This document shows positions 23,123-34,755 of a DNA stretch of 64,000 nucleotides, one piece after another. A program made the position numbers and the translations under genes. Position 1 is the stretch's first letter. Every line of letters starts with the position of its first letter. The notes under the pieces are model-generated. The model was not told the origin of the DNA. It was given only the letters and a program-made list of their open reading frames with translations, and ran no database searches. The stretch lies in assembly GCA_013368445.1 (NCBI GenBank), contig JAACJO010000003.1, positions 1,612,001 through 1,676,000 on the forward strand, written 5' to 3'. This DNA is from Leucocoprinus leucothites (taxonomy: Eukaryota; Basidiomycota; Agaricomycetes; Agaricales; Agaricaceae).

Positions 23123-25074
23123 ACACAGCCTGAGAGCCCTGTAACGATCGGAAGAGCTACCTCATGACGCCTCAAGAAACGCAATCACCCCTTGCAACCC
23201 AGGAGACATAGTAAAGCAATTTAGCCATGGTCAACGAGGGCTCAACGCACCGGCCCGCTTGGCTTTATGATCAGGGTTCCAATGGAGTTCTTAACGAAGA
23301 AAAATTCTCGAATCTCACGACCATGCCACTAGCATTGGTTGTTCTCGATATTTCATGCCCTTCGGCCGCCCCCGCCGATCTAGCTTGGTATAATGTTGTA
23401 CCAAACCTCGGTATTCACTAACCCCTGTCTGGGAACCGAGGAGTCAAGAGCTTTTTGTGCTTGAGTGCATGGTCTGCGGGCATGGGAAGTACTAACTATG
23501 ATTGTGCTTTTGTTCCAAGAAAGGACAGTGCGATGTATGTATGTGCTTATGAGATGCTTCGACATCGGTTTTGTAAGTTCGGAACCGGGTGAAAGTTCCT
23601 GAGAGCTGAGAACTTGGAAGAAGAGAGCCTTTCCGAATGAGGGTGGGAGAGGGACTGGCTTCTTCGTCTCGAGTTGCTACAATGGTTAGACTAGGGAATG
23701 CTAACTACTTGGTAGCAGATCTTCAGTGGAGCAGAGCAGAGTAGGTTCCGCTTAGGTCCTTCGAGGACAAAATTAAAGAATTCGCCGGAGGGGGATACAT
23801 AAGACCTCTCGTCGAATGGTAAGTGCTCGAAGGGCTAAACCCAAAACTGGATGCAGGGAAGTTGAACCTTAAAGATTACTCGTAGCTCCCCTTTAATGCC
23901 CATTAGGACGATCAAGGCGATAGTGTATCATTGTCTACGAATGGTGGGGTGGGCACTGGGGTTACGGCAATACCACCGACTGCGCTGGAGATGAAACTCT
24001 GGAACCCCCAGAGGATCGAGTACAGGGCCCATGGTGACATGTGGATGGGTATGTTTTGAGACAAAGGCTTAACCCCGGAGAAACGGAGGGAGTTGGCGTG
24101 GTAGGTGAAAGCTTTCTTGTCTGTGTACAAACTTTAACATACGTGTGTACTGTTGTGTGAGCTAATTCAACTGTATGATGTGGGTCTGGTCGGGCATTGT
24201 GTGTCTTCTTCCGTGATTGTAAGTTCGCTTTTGACGTGTCCTCCGTTTGGACATCGCCGTCGGGCGTGGCGTTTGACGTTTGATTTCCTTTGGACTTTTT
24301 TTTGCTCGGCGTCTCGCTTCTCCGTGTTCGTACTATACTTAAGTGGACTGATGTCAAATTTTCTGGTAGGGTACTACTTACAATATGCGCACATGTCAGG
24401 ATAATGACATTAGTCACAGGGTCCACAGGGAGCCGGGACCTTTGGGGAAGAAGAAGCGCGTCATTTGTGTTTTTTTAAGCAAGTGTGTATATGTATGCGT
24501 GCGTGCTATTTAAGCGGGGTGTGCTGTAAGCCTGGGGGTAACGAAGCGCCGGCTCGAGGGTGCCGCCTTGCCAAGGAAAAAGATCACTTATGGAACAAAG
24601 ACTCGGCTGAAAGTTCGGTGAAAGAGGATGTATAATTATGGTGAGGACAAGAGTTGTTGCTGGACAGCGAAGCTATTCGAGGGACCAGGGGGGTTGATCG
24701 CGTATGTATCTCAGAATTGAAAATTCACAACGGATAAGCGCTATGTATCGGTGTTTTTTCGACGAAATGGTATTTCGGGCGAGGGCGGGGAACGTGAGGA
24801 AAACGCGAGAGAGCGCTTTGATTTTGATGGTTCGAAGTTTGGGTGTTCTAGTTTCGCACAAGAGCAAGCTAGAATCCAACTGTGTTCGTAAAGGACAATG
24901 ATGCCACAAAAGCTTGGAGTTGACGAGGCGTTAGGCATTTGGTGTTAGTGGTGAGAAGAAGAAGAAAAGCACACGTAACGCACGACATTGACGAGAGATC
25001 ATCAGCACTGCGATGGCAGCTGTGGTTGAAAGGAAAAGAGGTCAAAACTTCCCACGGTGCGACTGTAATCCCTA
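23123..25074. other. Intergenic region with no recognised gene
   Basis: Nearly 2 kb without a convincing coding pattern. A minus-strand open frame at 23962-24426 is Thr/Ser/Lys-rich and has no domain. Another minus frame around 23912-24080 includes a hydrophobic segment (SPWALYSILWGFQSFISSA) but lacks a good start. No tRNA, transposon ends or tandem array seen. The last few hundred bases are the RTT109 promoter. Confidence 0.35.
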
Positions 25075-26709
25075 ATGACAACATCAGAGGCAACAGCACC
25101 ACCACTAACACCAAGGAAAAACCTACGCGACACTCTCCTCGACGCGCTTCGTTCTTTACCAGGTACACGTGAATTTCACATTCATGTACTCCAATCATCT
25201 CCACGCAGAAACACGTTTTTATACCAGTTTGCGAAACCTCGACCAAGGACATATGTTCAAGATCTACTTGTTCTCTTGTCCGAGCAGACTGCACCTGATG
25301 GACCGAGAGTGCTAGTCACTGCGATTGAAGCAAACCTGTATCATATTCCGTCGACTGCAAGCGCCATTTTGTATGTGTGCAAAGTCGATTCTACTGGCCA
25401 GACGACTGGCGGTAGTGCGAATGGGAGAAGTCCGACGAAGAAGCTTGTGCAGGCGTTTTTAGAGTATTATGCCGATCCACAGACAAGGCCATTGGATGGC
25501 GTGAAGAACCTGTGGATCCAGCTGTTTGCGAGGGCGCAGGGACAGTATTTGTTCCCGAATTCTGCGATGTGGGAAGGGAAGAAACCGTTGAGCGATGTTA
25601 AGCTCTGTGCATGGTGGAAACGCGTGTTGGCTCAGGTGGCTTTGGATATACAGAAATCAACGAGGAGTACGATTGGATCGGGGGACCCTGCGACAATGGG
25701 TACGACTGTAAAGGCGTACTATATTTTGCCTGGATACAGTGAACTCGAGGCGGAATATTCGCTAAAGGTCATCTCATCCGACATTCCTTGGCAATATGGA
25801 CATCCGTATACCCTGCAGGAGAAATCGACACTGCCTTGTCCACCTGATACTGCGCACACCCGTAACCTTGGACACTACATTCCGTATTTTGAAGATGATC
25901 CAAAATCGAGGTTCATGGACGAAATTGCGTATACTACTGGTGGAGAGGTCAAGTCACCTGTCCGGAAACGTGCTCGGACGGCAACGTCCGTGGACGAGAG
26001 CCGACAACGTGAAGAAAGAGATAAGGATAATGGAAAAGAGAAGGAGAAGGAGAAGGATGATCGACCATTAGGAGAATTGGGAAAAGTGACGGCGGATGAA
26101 TTCTGGGAACGCATGTCTTTCCGGCAAGAATGCGTTGCGGGGGCAGTTACGGGATTTTTTACATTGGTGGTCTCGACGAAGGCTGATCCCGTGCATGTGG
26201 GGAAGACTGTGCTCTCGCCCCTCGAACCTCAGACAGGACAAGTTTCGGCACAGATCAATAAACGGGTTCTGACTGCGCTGACTACTGGAGTGGAATTCTC
26301 AACTGCGGAACGAGCGATCAAAGCTACGGAGACGCTAGAAAATACGATCAAGCGACTCTGTGACGGGATATCGTCGACAGGAGGGCAACAACATTTACAT
26401 GGAGGTCGAAGCAGCACACCGGAGCCGAGAGAAAGGAGCAACTCCACATTGCTCGTCCCTCCCAGGACACCACCACGTAATGATAAACAGCAAGTGGTTA
26501 TTGAAGTTACGCCTAACCCATTCCCGGAGCCAGTGGCTTCACTGGAGACGTATCAATCGCACATCTACGGAAGTGTGTGGGTGCGGAATCCGGAAGTGGA
26601 GGAACGGCGTCTCGGTGGTGGTAAAGGGGAAGAAAAAGAAAGTCCAGGGGTGAATGGACCAGTTGTGACGGTGCTGACTGCACGCAAAAAGAAGAAACGA
26701 GGCGAATGA
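25075..26709 (+). CDS. RTT109: Histone H3 Lys56 acetyltransferase Rtt109 (KAT11)
   Basis: A single uninterrupted frame of 544 residues. The N-terminus (LRDTLLDALRSLPGTREFHI) and LLVLLSEQ, followed by VLVTAIEANLYHIPST, match the Rtt109/CBP fold. The core has DVKLCAWWKRVLAQV and AYYILPGYSELEAE. It also has YFEDDPKSRFMDEIA, where Asp274-Asp275-Pro-Lys277 corresponds, as I recall the yeast enzyme, to its Asp287-Asp288 pair and the autoacetylated Lys290. A charged Lys/Glu insert at about residues 300-335 carries KRAR and is expected to be flexible. FWERMSFRQECVAGAVTGFF follows, then a disordered tail rich in Pro and basic residues, ending KKKKRGE. With chaperones Asf1 or Vps75 the enzyme acetylates new H3 at Lys56 (and N-tail lysines) for replication-coupled chromatin assembly. 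It is fungal-specific. The lack of introns is unusual beside its neighbours. Confidence 0.9.
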   Translation: MTTSEATAPPLTPRKNLRDTLLDALRSLPGTREFHIHVLQSSPRRNTFLYQFAKPRPRTYVQDLLVLLSEQTAPDGPRVLVTAIEANLYHIPSTASAILYVCKVDSTGQTTGGSANGRSPTKKLVQAFLEYYADPQTRPLDGVKNLWIQLFARAQGQYLFPNSAMWEGKKPLSDVKLCAWWKRVLAQVALDIQKSTRSTIGSGDPATMGTTVKAYYILPGYSELEAEYSLKVISSDIPWQYGHPYTLQEKSTLPCPPDTAHTRNLGHYIPYFEDDPKSRFMDEIAYTTGGEVKSPVRKRARTATSVDESRQREERDKDNGKEKEKEKDDRPLGELGKVTADEFWERMSFRQECVAGAVTGFFTLVVSTKADPVHVGKTVLSPLEPQTGQVSAQINKRVLTALTTGVEFSTAERAIKATETLENTIKRLCDGISSTGGQQHLHGGRSSTPEPRERSNSTLLVPPRTPPRNDKQQVVIEVTPNPFPEPVASLETYQSHIYGSVWVRNPEVEERRLGGGKGEEKESPGVNGPVVTVLTARKKKKRGE

Positions 26710-27000
26710 GGGTGGACCGGGAGACTGTGAAGAAATGAACCTGTATATTAGTGGACGGATTGGGGGTATTGCCATAGATACAGCGGACTATTTCTGTCGT
26801 GTTACTGAAAGAGCTGAGATCCATATCAGGATCTGATAAGTCTTATGACTGTTGTTTCGAATGGAAAATAGATGCCGTAACGAGCAAGCTTGGGAGGTGG
26901 TGAGCTGGGAGAAAAGTGCCTTTGGTGATAGCCTGACAGGAGACTGATGATTTTTTGTGCACATTAACTGCCGCTTCTTCTTCCTCCCACCACCATCCCA

Positions 27001-29301
27001 ATGGCCAACAACCATGGCCAGGTTGCCACACACGCACACTCCCTCCCCTCTTTCAACCAGGCTTTCAGTGCCCATTCTCTCTCCAATATCCCAACTAACA
27101 GCAACGCCCTTCCTCCCATCCAGTCTCGCATAGCTTCTTCCTACCGCCTTGACTCTCCCCGTTCCAGACTTCCCGACGAAGACCCTGACGATTCTAAACC
27201 ACCTTCTCGTAAACGCTCCGCTGCTTCACGCGACGATGACGACGACGACGAGTGCGTGTCTCGCTTACTCTCCTTTTGCTCCCCTCGCTAATCGCTTAGA
27301 AAATATAGTCCACCCCATATAAAGCAGGAGCATGAACATGACAGCGTGGAATATCACCACCGTCAGCACTCTCCGCCGCTAGACAAGGCCGCTGACCCGC
27401 GCATGCCACTTGATGACAATGGCCCGCCTCCGTCACCGAGTACCGCGTCCCCGATGAAAAAGCGGCGGGTCACAGTGAGCGGTGCGCCGCACGCACTGAA
27501 CACAGATATCCGGCCAACCGTGGACCAGACAAATTCGACGCCGATCTCACCCGTGGTCATGGGCTTTACAATTAACCGAGAGGATCCCGCCGCCCTCGAA
27601 CAGGTGCGGTCTATGATCTCGGTTAAACAGAAGCAAAAAGCTCTTATTGAGCAGCGCCGAGGCAGTCTCGTTGGCGCCAGCTCCTCAAACTCAAATCCCC
27701 CTCCTCCACCGCCACTGCATGAGGAACGTATATCCGCTGCCGCTGGCAAGGCCCCCCTTCCCCCTCGTTCCTCCCGTCGTAGCCCCAACACACATACAAA
27801 CACCACTGCCCGCCGTATCGGCCAGCCAGCGGGGAACACACGCCCGCCCAGCCCTACTCCCATGATGATTCCTGCTCACCCTTCTTCCCAGAATCCTGCT
27901 CCTGCCCAAGCTCTCCCCTTCCCACCCATTAGCTTTGCTCGCCGCAGAGCAGGTCTTTTGGGGGCTGGAGGCAAGAAAAAGCCCGCGGATATTCTCATCA
28001 GCCCGAGGGAGGCTCAGTCTTCTGATCAGTTCCAGCCTGCTATTCAGAGTGCCCCACCTATCCCACACGCAGGACAGGGCAGCTTCCAGGCTGCTCGTTT
28101 CTCAATGGCTTTGCCCCGTTTGCCCCCTGCCATGGGTGCAACGGATAATATACGCAGAGTAGCTTCCAATGTTCCCCCTACGCCTACCCGCTTCTCCCTT
28201 CTGAGGCCGCCTGCCACGGCTGCTGCAGCCACCACACCCATGATCTCGGTGTCAGGGCGGTCGCCATCTGCACCCAATGTTCCGATCGCCTCGAGCCTTG
28301 TCCCGCCTACTCCCGCTGCTCTTAAGCATCCGGGTTATTCTGGCGACAAGAGTGCCTTCTTGGCGCCCTTTGAAATTTTCTACGACGCGCTCAATGATTC
28401 AAAACAACTAAAGGTTTGGCTCAGCGAGCAGCTACAACGATCAAATGCGCTCGTGCAGACTTTGACGCAGCAGCAAGAGAAGCTCAACGAGACGATTGAA
28501 GCGGCGGTCGAGAAAAGGGTATCTGGCATGAGAACGGAAATAATTGGATTACGTCGTCGCGTCGACGAACTCGAAGACGCCCTGCGGAACTCTTCTGATA
28601 TGGCTCCTGGCCTTGCAAAAGGGAAACAACCCCTTCGGAATGGGAGTGGTGGGCCACCAGATCCTTATATTTTCCCCCCTCCTTCCCATGACCTCTCTTC
28701 TCGCCATCGCTCAGAATCCTCCTTACGTCGCGGCCCTTCACCGAGTTGGGTGCAGGAGCGAGACGTTCGTGGGAGCGCTCTACCTCCACCTCCACCAACA
28801 CATTCAACACATTCCGGTGACAGCGACAGACATGCGTCGCCACCCTATGATTCTCGGCGCTTAGCTACCGTATCCGCTACCAGATTAGACCCGCCCCCAC
28901 GAGCTCCCGAACCGCCACCACATCAGCAACATCATTCATCACGGCCGATGAATTTACCATCTCCACCTCAACCATACCGTGATCATTCCTCTTCGTCAAG
29001 TCAAAACCTGGCTCCTATACGCGGTGATGCACATACTAGCCGATCAAGACCCGGGCTCACAAGACAACACTCCCATACTGAAGGACCGTTGCCGAGTGGT
29101 GGACGTAGTCCAAACCCTCATTCGCTGGCCCCACCGACATCTTCGTCTGCTCCGTCACAGCAGCAGTCATCACAACAATTGCAACAAGGATCACAATCAG
29201 CATCATCAGCATCATCATCAGCATCATCGCGAAGGCCAGGAAGTCGTAGGAACTCAGTTGTCATGTCACCTCCTGATGGACCGGGTGGTGAGAGCAGTTG
29301 A
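27001..29301 (+). CDS. Unrecognised Pro/Ser-rich protein with a central coiled coil
   Basis: Two exons join near 27250 and 27310. The donor follows a run of Asp codons and the acceptor ends TATAG. Together they give about 750 residues starting MANNHGQVATHAHSLPSFNQ. Visible features are an NLS-like KKRRVTVSG near 27460 and a conserved-looking block (TPISPVVMGFTINREDPAA, VRSMISVKQKQKALIEQRRG). Long Pro/Ser/Arg low-complexity sequence follows. At about 28360-28600 a non-repetitive helical part contains FLAPFEIFYDALNDSKQLKV, then EQLQRSNALVQTLTQQQEKL, with heptad spacing typical of a coiled coil. The C-terminal 220 residues are low-complexity with poly-Gln/Ser. The first exon ends in an Asp run. 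It looks nuclear, and may be a scaffold or transcription-associated protein. I recognise no named family, so no function is assigned. Confidence 0.7.
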
Positions 29302-31060
29302 GCCGTGCCACTGGCTGATTGACTCTCCCTTGGCGTGTGTCAGCCTTTCTATGTTGTGACGAAAAGGGTCTCAATGAGCGGGACCGTTGTCGTAGTAGCT
29401 TGGAGCTGGCACAAAATTATATTTTGTGGCCACTGTTCACCTCTCCCTTCACTGTTCTCCTCGCCGTATATCTTTCCTCATCTTTATCTACTTTTACCAT
29501 TGGTGAAATGTGTTTCTTGATTCATCTGTTTTGACCCTGACGAAAAGCTACTCGTATATGAAAAGTACTGGACTTTTTTTTTGGTTTCATGCCCTTCCTT
29601 GTGTTTACTCTCCTTGGACTAAGCTCCCTTCGCTCGTTTTCCTTCTCACTCGTTATCTCTGTTTTGTTATTTCCCTTGTCCCATGCGTGTCTCATTCCTC
29701 ACATTATGACGCGGCAAAATCTGTCCGCGAGATGAAAAAAGCCCTTCTTAACTCACCTGCTTCCTTATCTCCTCCGACGTGCTGTCTGAGGTCACGGTTA
29801 CCCTACCACACAACATGGTCACTATCATCTATAAAATCAGTCATTTAATCGATTCTTTCTCTTGTCGAAGTTGAAATATTCTTTTGGGTAGCCTTCATGC
29901 ACTCCTTTACCTCTGCCACTGTCGTCACCACCATGCATGCGTCGTTCTTTCTGTGTTTCCTTCACTCGTTTCGAAATGTCTGACCTAAAGTTTCTACTGT
30001 ACTTCGTATTGTTCTTTGTCTTTGTGGATCTTCTCCCTCCCATTCATCCCCCGACTCACCTTGAGTTACAGTACAGTAAATGGACTTTGGTTTTCTCTTC
30101 CTCTCATTTGTGTTGCTTACGGCCGCTTCATCTTGGATATTGGAGTTTACGATTTTGGTGTTGACTGTCTTACTTTTCTCCTCTCACTCCTCTCGTCCTT
30201 AACTCGCTCAAAAGGTTCTTTGAAAACCCATTATAGCTTTACTTCTCGTCCTCGCTTTTGTATTTGTCGTCTCTCCACTTATCGAGTTTTGTACCTGCAT
30301 TTCATCCGTCCTCCTTGACTATTTATTATATCGTGTCACTTGGTTGAGTTCAATTTAACAATGCATAGCGTGGTACTAATTTATTTTTTCCTCTTCTACC
30401 ACTACCGCAATGAATGAGTACATTCTACGAAGAACTTCGCGCGCGCGCTACATCATACGGTAACGGGCTATGAGATTATCCATGAGCTTGGAGAGCCAGG
30501 GCTCTGCATGGGGGGAGTCCAGTTTGTTCATCCTCCCCTCTCCCCGCGCATTCGAGGAACATCATTTCTACTAGTCATTTTCTCAAAGTTGACATTCAAA
30601 CTGTTCAATTTTTCTCCGTCATGAGGAGCCAGCCTCTGGGACCACAATAAAATGAAAAAATGCCAGCTCTCTCTAACGTTATTCATTCATCTCTGGCTAG
30701 ACAAAGTTAAGTGCGCGCCTAAAACTTTATGAGCAAACCTAGACCACTTAATACTGAGTAGCGCTATGAACTTTCGAGAAAGGAAAAGATAGAAAGGCTC
30801 CGGTCGGATCCTCGGAGTGTGATAATCTCATAGTATGATAATCCCAGGCTTACCTGCAGACGCGGTTCTTTCTGATTCATTAATTAAATCGAGACGCAAT
30901 CGCATCAGAGGATTCAGGCATAGTATGAAGGTGGGATATGATGCATGATGCATGATGTTGTTCATGTGAATGAGTGTTCGAGGGATAAGTATTTTTCGGG
31001 CAGTGAATCTGGTTGCTTCATATGGAGGTGGGTTCCATGGGCGTGTTGATGATACAAGAT

Positions 31061-31113
<53 letters not shown>

Positions 31114-33803
31114 GATGGAAATGTCATCCATCTTACGAGTTCTCCTTCACCAGTGAAAAATAGGTTTGGGGAGTACATGTCAGGTTGTCATGAAGATTTT
31201 TTGAACGTGGAACTCCGAATGGACGGACGGAGGGAAACGCTTCTCTGTCGTCTGACCAATGACCAAGTCTGAGTCATTCTGTAGTGCTTTGTGTATCTAT
31301 GTTTCATTGGTTGGCAGTTCTGACTGTCCAAATCACGATGTAGGGCCTTCTGACCGACGAAATTTACGAGAAGGATTTCGGCATGTTTGGGGTGGGAACA
31401 TGTGGACTTCAAGCTTGGGTGTATTGTCGGAGGGATCATGGACTTTGTCGGCGAAGCCATTCGCGTTGAGTACTACAAATCCCCAAGACTTCTTGCAGCA
31501 CTTTGCGGTCCGCGCGACGCGCTAGAATAAACACTCTTTCACAGTCCAGCCAGATAAGTTACTGATCTTCGAAGCGCCGTTGTGTGGGGTAGAACGAATT
31601 ACAATTTTGATTGGCCAGTGGGGGGATTGCGAGGCGCTGGAATCACATACGATATCAATATCATGATGGATGGAACGGATCGGAACTCGACAAGTGCTTC
31701 GGAGGCTCAGCCACCAATCGAAACAATAGATAGCTGTGCTACGCTGACTGTGTTTAAAGGAAGTGGAGGACGAATAGGGTCAAGTCCCGAATGTTGAGCC
31801 TATGGCCCAGAACCCCAAAAGAACGACTATGACGAATATCGAGTAGCTGAACGAATATTTTTAGGTCAAAACGTGGGAGCCACAGATGAAGAGAAACGAC
31901 GCGATTTCTTTATCTTGGGAGGTGGCCATCATGGAAAGCGCAAGACTCTGATTGTTCTGATTGGAGTGCGTATCTTGAGTCACCGATGAGATTAAAACGG
32001 GATAAGCCATGCTGCGATATGGCTGTCGAATAAGCTATGGAGACCATTGAGAATGTCAGCAGGGGAAGAAGCTAAACTTGAAGGAGAAAGGGGGCCAAGG
32101 TAAGATACTTTACAAGTGAGCAGAAGGAACCGCGTGCGAAGCATTAACCACAATGTGTGGGTTCCAGTTCTTTGGCATGTCAATATTTAGAAGCCGGAGG
32201 AAAACGGCTTGTCGGGAGCTTTGTCTCACGTGTGCGACGATAATGAATGCAGAGACTAAAATAGGGAGTAAAGGGGCTTGGCGACTTGCTGCAATCGCGG
32301 CAAACGCGTTTGAAACCAAACGATTCGGCAGTGACCAATGCACTGCGTGAGACAGTTTCCGCGGCGCGCGTGAGTTGCTGTAGTAAATTTGTTTGTAAGG
32401 GACGCGTGTCGTGTATGTGGACATGGCCGACCTGGGGAAATTCGAAACTGGCGAATCAGATCCTAAGTTCCTTGATCAATGACTTTGATTGTCCTCATGG
32501 ACGAAATGGACGAAATGTACAGCCTGGATCAAACATCTCGCTTGGAAGAACTTGGAAGAATGTATTGTTGGTGGTTATCCGGTGCACGAAGCCAGTCGCT
32601 GGGTTCGAATGACCTAGATCCAGGGAAACTTGTTTCTGGTAACGCCACAAAGACGCCCAGAGCCCGAATATACCAGGGATACAAGGATGTAAGGCCCAGG
32701 CACCTATGAGCAATGTGTTGCCTACCGTGCCGAGATGCAAAAGAATGCAGTGAAAAAACACACCCATAAAGTTCCGTTGGCATCAAGGAACAGACCATCA
32801 CGGAAGTTGTTCGACCTGACATCTTCGCTTTGATATATGGTTCAAATGTTTAGCTATCAATCCTTCATAGCGTCTGGATCACGGAGGGTGGATCAACGCA
32901 ATGACAGGTGCGATGCCCGGAGGTTTCAGAATCAATCAACAAGAGAGCAGGGACAAAAGGATGTGGTGGTGGTGGTTTGTGCAGATGACCTAGCAAAGGT
33001 ACAGTGGGTATGGTCGACCGAAAGTTCTGCTGTCTTCCTGGTGACCTGGCACCCTGAACAGGACTGCCGTGGGTCGTTCTAACGCCAGTCAAATCAAGAG
33101 GAGAAGGGGAGCTAAGCCAATTGCGGCGGGGCATCGTTGACAGTGGCTGATCACGTCCAACATGTATATCCTGCCAATTCTGAGAGCAAATATACATATA
33201 GTCCAGACGTTGAGTACGTGGAAACTTATGATGGGAAGGCTCGGATGCAAATGGTGCGCCTCGATGGCTTTTAGAAGACGCGAGAGTAGAGGAACACTGA
33301 CGGTACATGGTGTCGATACTCGCGGTCCATGGGAAACCCCGTCACACCCTGAGACCTTCAAGCAAATATATCGTGTTCAGAAATGAGAGGCGAGGTTCGC
33401 AAATGGTCTCAACCCACGTGTTGACAAAGAACTAGGAAGCCTGGGCATTCTATCCACCCGAGGCTTCTGATGAACCTAGTGAAGGAAATAAGTGAAAACT
33501 TGACTCTTTCAAGTTGAGTCGTGATCATTTAAGCAGTATTATTTCACTGGGCTTGGCTCATCTTCATTAGAGAGTGTGGCTCGACCGAGAATAACTTCAA
33601 GTAAGCTACGAGGACTTCCTGAGAATAACTGCTCTGGGGCGATAGCAGGTAGTGGCGATCCCTTAAAGTGCTTAGAAAGGGGACGGGCGACAAAACAAGA
33701 AGAAAGCGATAGGGGCTGTGACTAAATATAGAAATTTGATGTCGTGGGAACGTGGTCGCAAAACTTGTTTTAGCAGCGGACACACAACTGCACAAGCAAA
33801 GCC
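29302..33803. other. 4.5-kb gene-poor region
   Basis: No open frame here has a recognisable domain or convincing coding pattern. The first kilobase (about 29400-30350) is pyrimidine-rich on the plus strand and may include a long 3' UTR. An ATG microsatellite lies at 31061-31105. Short frames at 31582-31797, 32110-32424 (minus) and 32837-33308 (both strands) were examined and none is supported. A B-box-like word (GGTTCGAATG) near 32603 does not form a tRNA. The last few hundred bases are the promoter of the mL58 gene. Confidence 0.45.
31061..31105. repeat. (ATG)15 microsatellite
   Basis: Fifteen perfect, uninterrupted ATG units (45 bp) are followed by an imperfect GCG-ATGATGATGG extension. 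It can be read as poly-Asp on plus or poly-Ser on minus, but it lies outside any supported gene. Confidence 0.95.
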
Positions 33804-34388
33804 ATGAATGTCACCCGAGCCGTCTCATCATTGCGGCCTCTTACTCGCGGTTATGCGACAAAGCATTCACAGAAGTTCCCTCGCCCAAAGCCAGGAACCG
33901 CTGAGCGGCCAGCATACCACCCACCAGACCCACTGGTCAACAATTCGAAGGCAGCGGTCACAACACTCCAAGACGAGAACTTAACCTTCATCCATCGCCC
34001 ACCACCTTCTGCACCCTCACCACACTCATTCACAACAAGCCCTTCTTCCCCTCTCCTTATGGCCACAGCCACGCACGTAGATGGGCCATTACCGCCCTTC
34101 GCCCGACCGGGGTTACAGAAGGCCATTCCAGAACGCGCGTCGGATGAAACTATCGCGAAGATTCGCGAGCTTCGGGAGACCGAGCCGGAGAAATATTCAC
34201 GAGGAGAGTTGGCGAGGATGTTTGATGTCACACGGTCGTTTGTGTCAATGATCGCACCTCTGAAGGTGAAGAAGCGTAAAGAAATTGCCCACAAGGTAGA
34301 GGCGGAGCACGAAGCAGCACGGTCGAAATGGAGCCAACGACATTCGTTGGTGAAGGCTATTCGTAGAAAGAGGCGCGAATTGTGGTGA
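33804..34388 (+). CDS. MRPL20: Mitochondrial large ribosomal subunit protein mL58 (MRPL20)
   Basis: Single exon, 194 residues. An N-terminal targeting segment (MNVTRAVSSLRPLTRGYATK) is followed by KFPRPKPGTAERP and a Pro-rich linker. The conserved C-terminal domain reads IRELRETEPEKYSRGELARM, FDVTRSFVSMIAPLKVKKRK, and a basic helical tail ending KAIRRKRRELW. The EPEKYSR..LA..F.V..SFVS.IAP pattern is characteristic of fungal MRPL20/mL58, a fungal mitoribosome-specific protein with no bacterial homologue. It would act in translation of mitochondrially encoded respiratory subunits. It lies alone at the edge of the gene-poor region. It and RTT109 are the clear intronless genes of this window. Confidence 0.85.
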   Translation: MNVTRAVSSLRPLTRGYATKHSQKFPRPKPGTAERPAYHPPDPLVNNSKAAVTTLQDENLTFIHRPPPSAPSPHSFTTSPSSPLLMATATHVDGPLPPFARPGLQKAIPERASDETIAKIRELRETEPEKYSRGELARMFDVTRSFVSMIAPLKVKKRKEIAHKVEAEHEAARSKWSQRHSLVKAIRRKRRELW

Positions 34389-34755
34389 TGGATACATTTG
34401 TTATTTCAGTTTGACTTTCTGTTATTCCGAGGTTGCGATCTCAAACTTAATGCAGTTTTTGGTGGCTGCGGAAGCGCCCATTCCGCGGAGTCCCGGGTTT
34501 CCAGAAAAGGAAGTAGAACGTTGGATTCAGACAGAACCTAGTATGGTGGCAAAGAGGAGACCTTTCAAGTCCGGGATTGAATATTCATCCGACACCTTTC
34601 TATTCACATGTGCATCTGGATGAGCCTTGACTCGATCGAGTCTTTAGGACCTCTCACTTCAAGATTTCAATCTTACCCCTACTTACAATATAAATACGTG
34701 GCTCAAACCGAAACTGGTCTAGTTGTTCTCTACTCATTTCATCTTCCTTTACAAT

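Noticed and set aside
30970..31272. Open frame encoding a poly-Asp protein
   Set aside because: It exists only because the (ATG)15 microsatellite has no stop codons. No domain or coding pattern surrounds it.
32110..32424. Minus-strand 104-codon frame in the gene-poor region
   Set aside because: No domain, no splice extension and no supporting neighbours; expected by chance in 4.5 kb.
32595..32640. tRNA gene suggested by GGTTCGAATG
   Set aside because: The B-box is imperfect and no matching A-box, acceptor stem or anticodon arm could be laid out.
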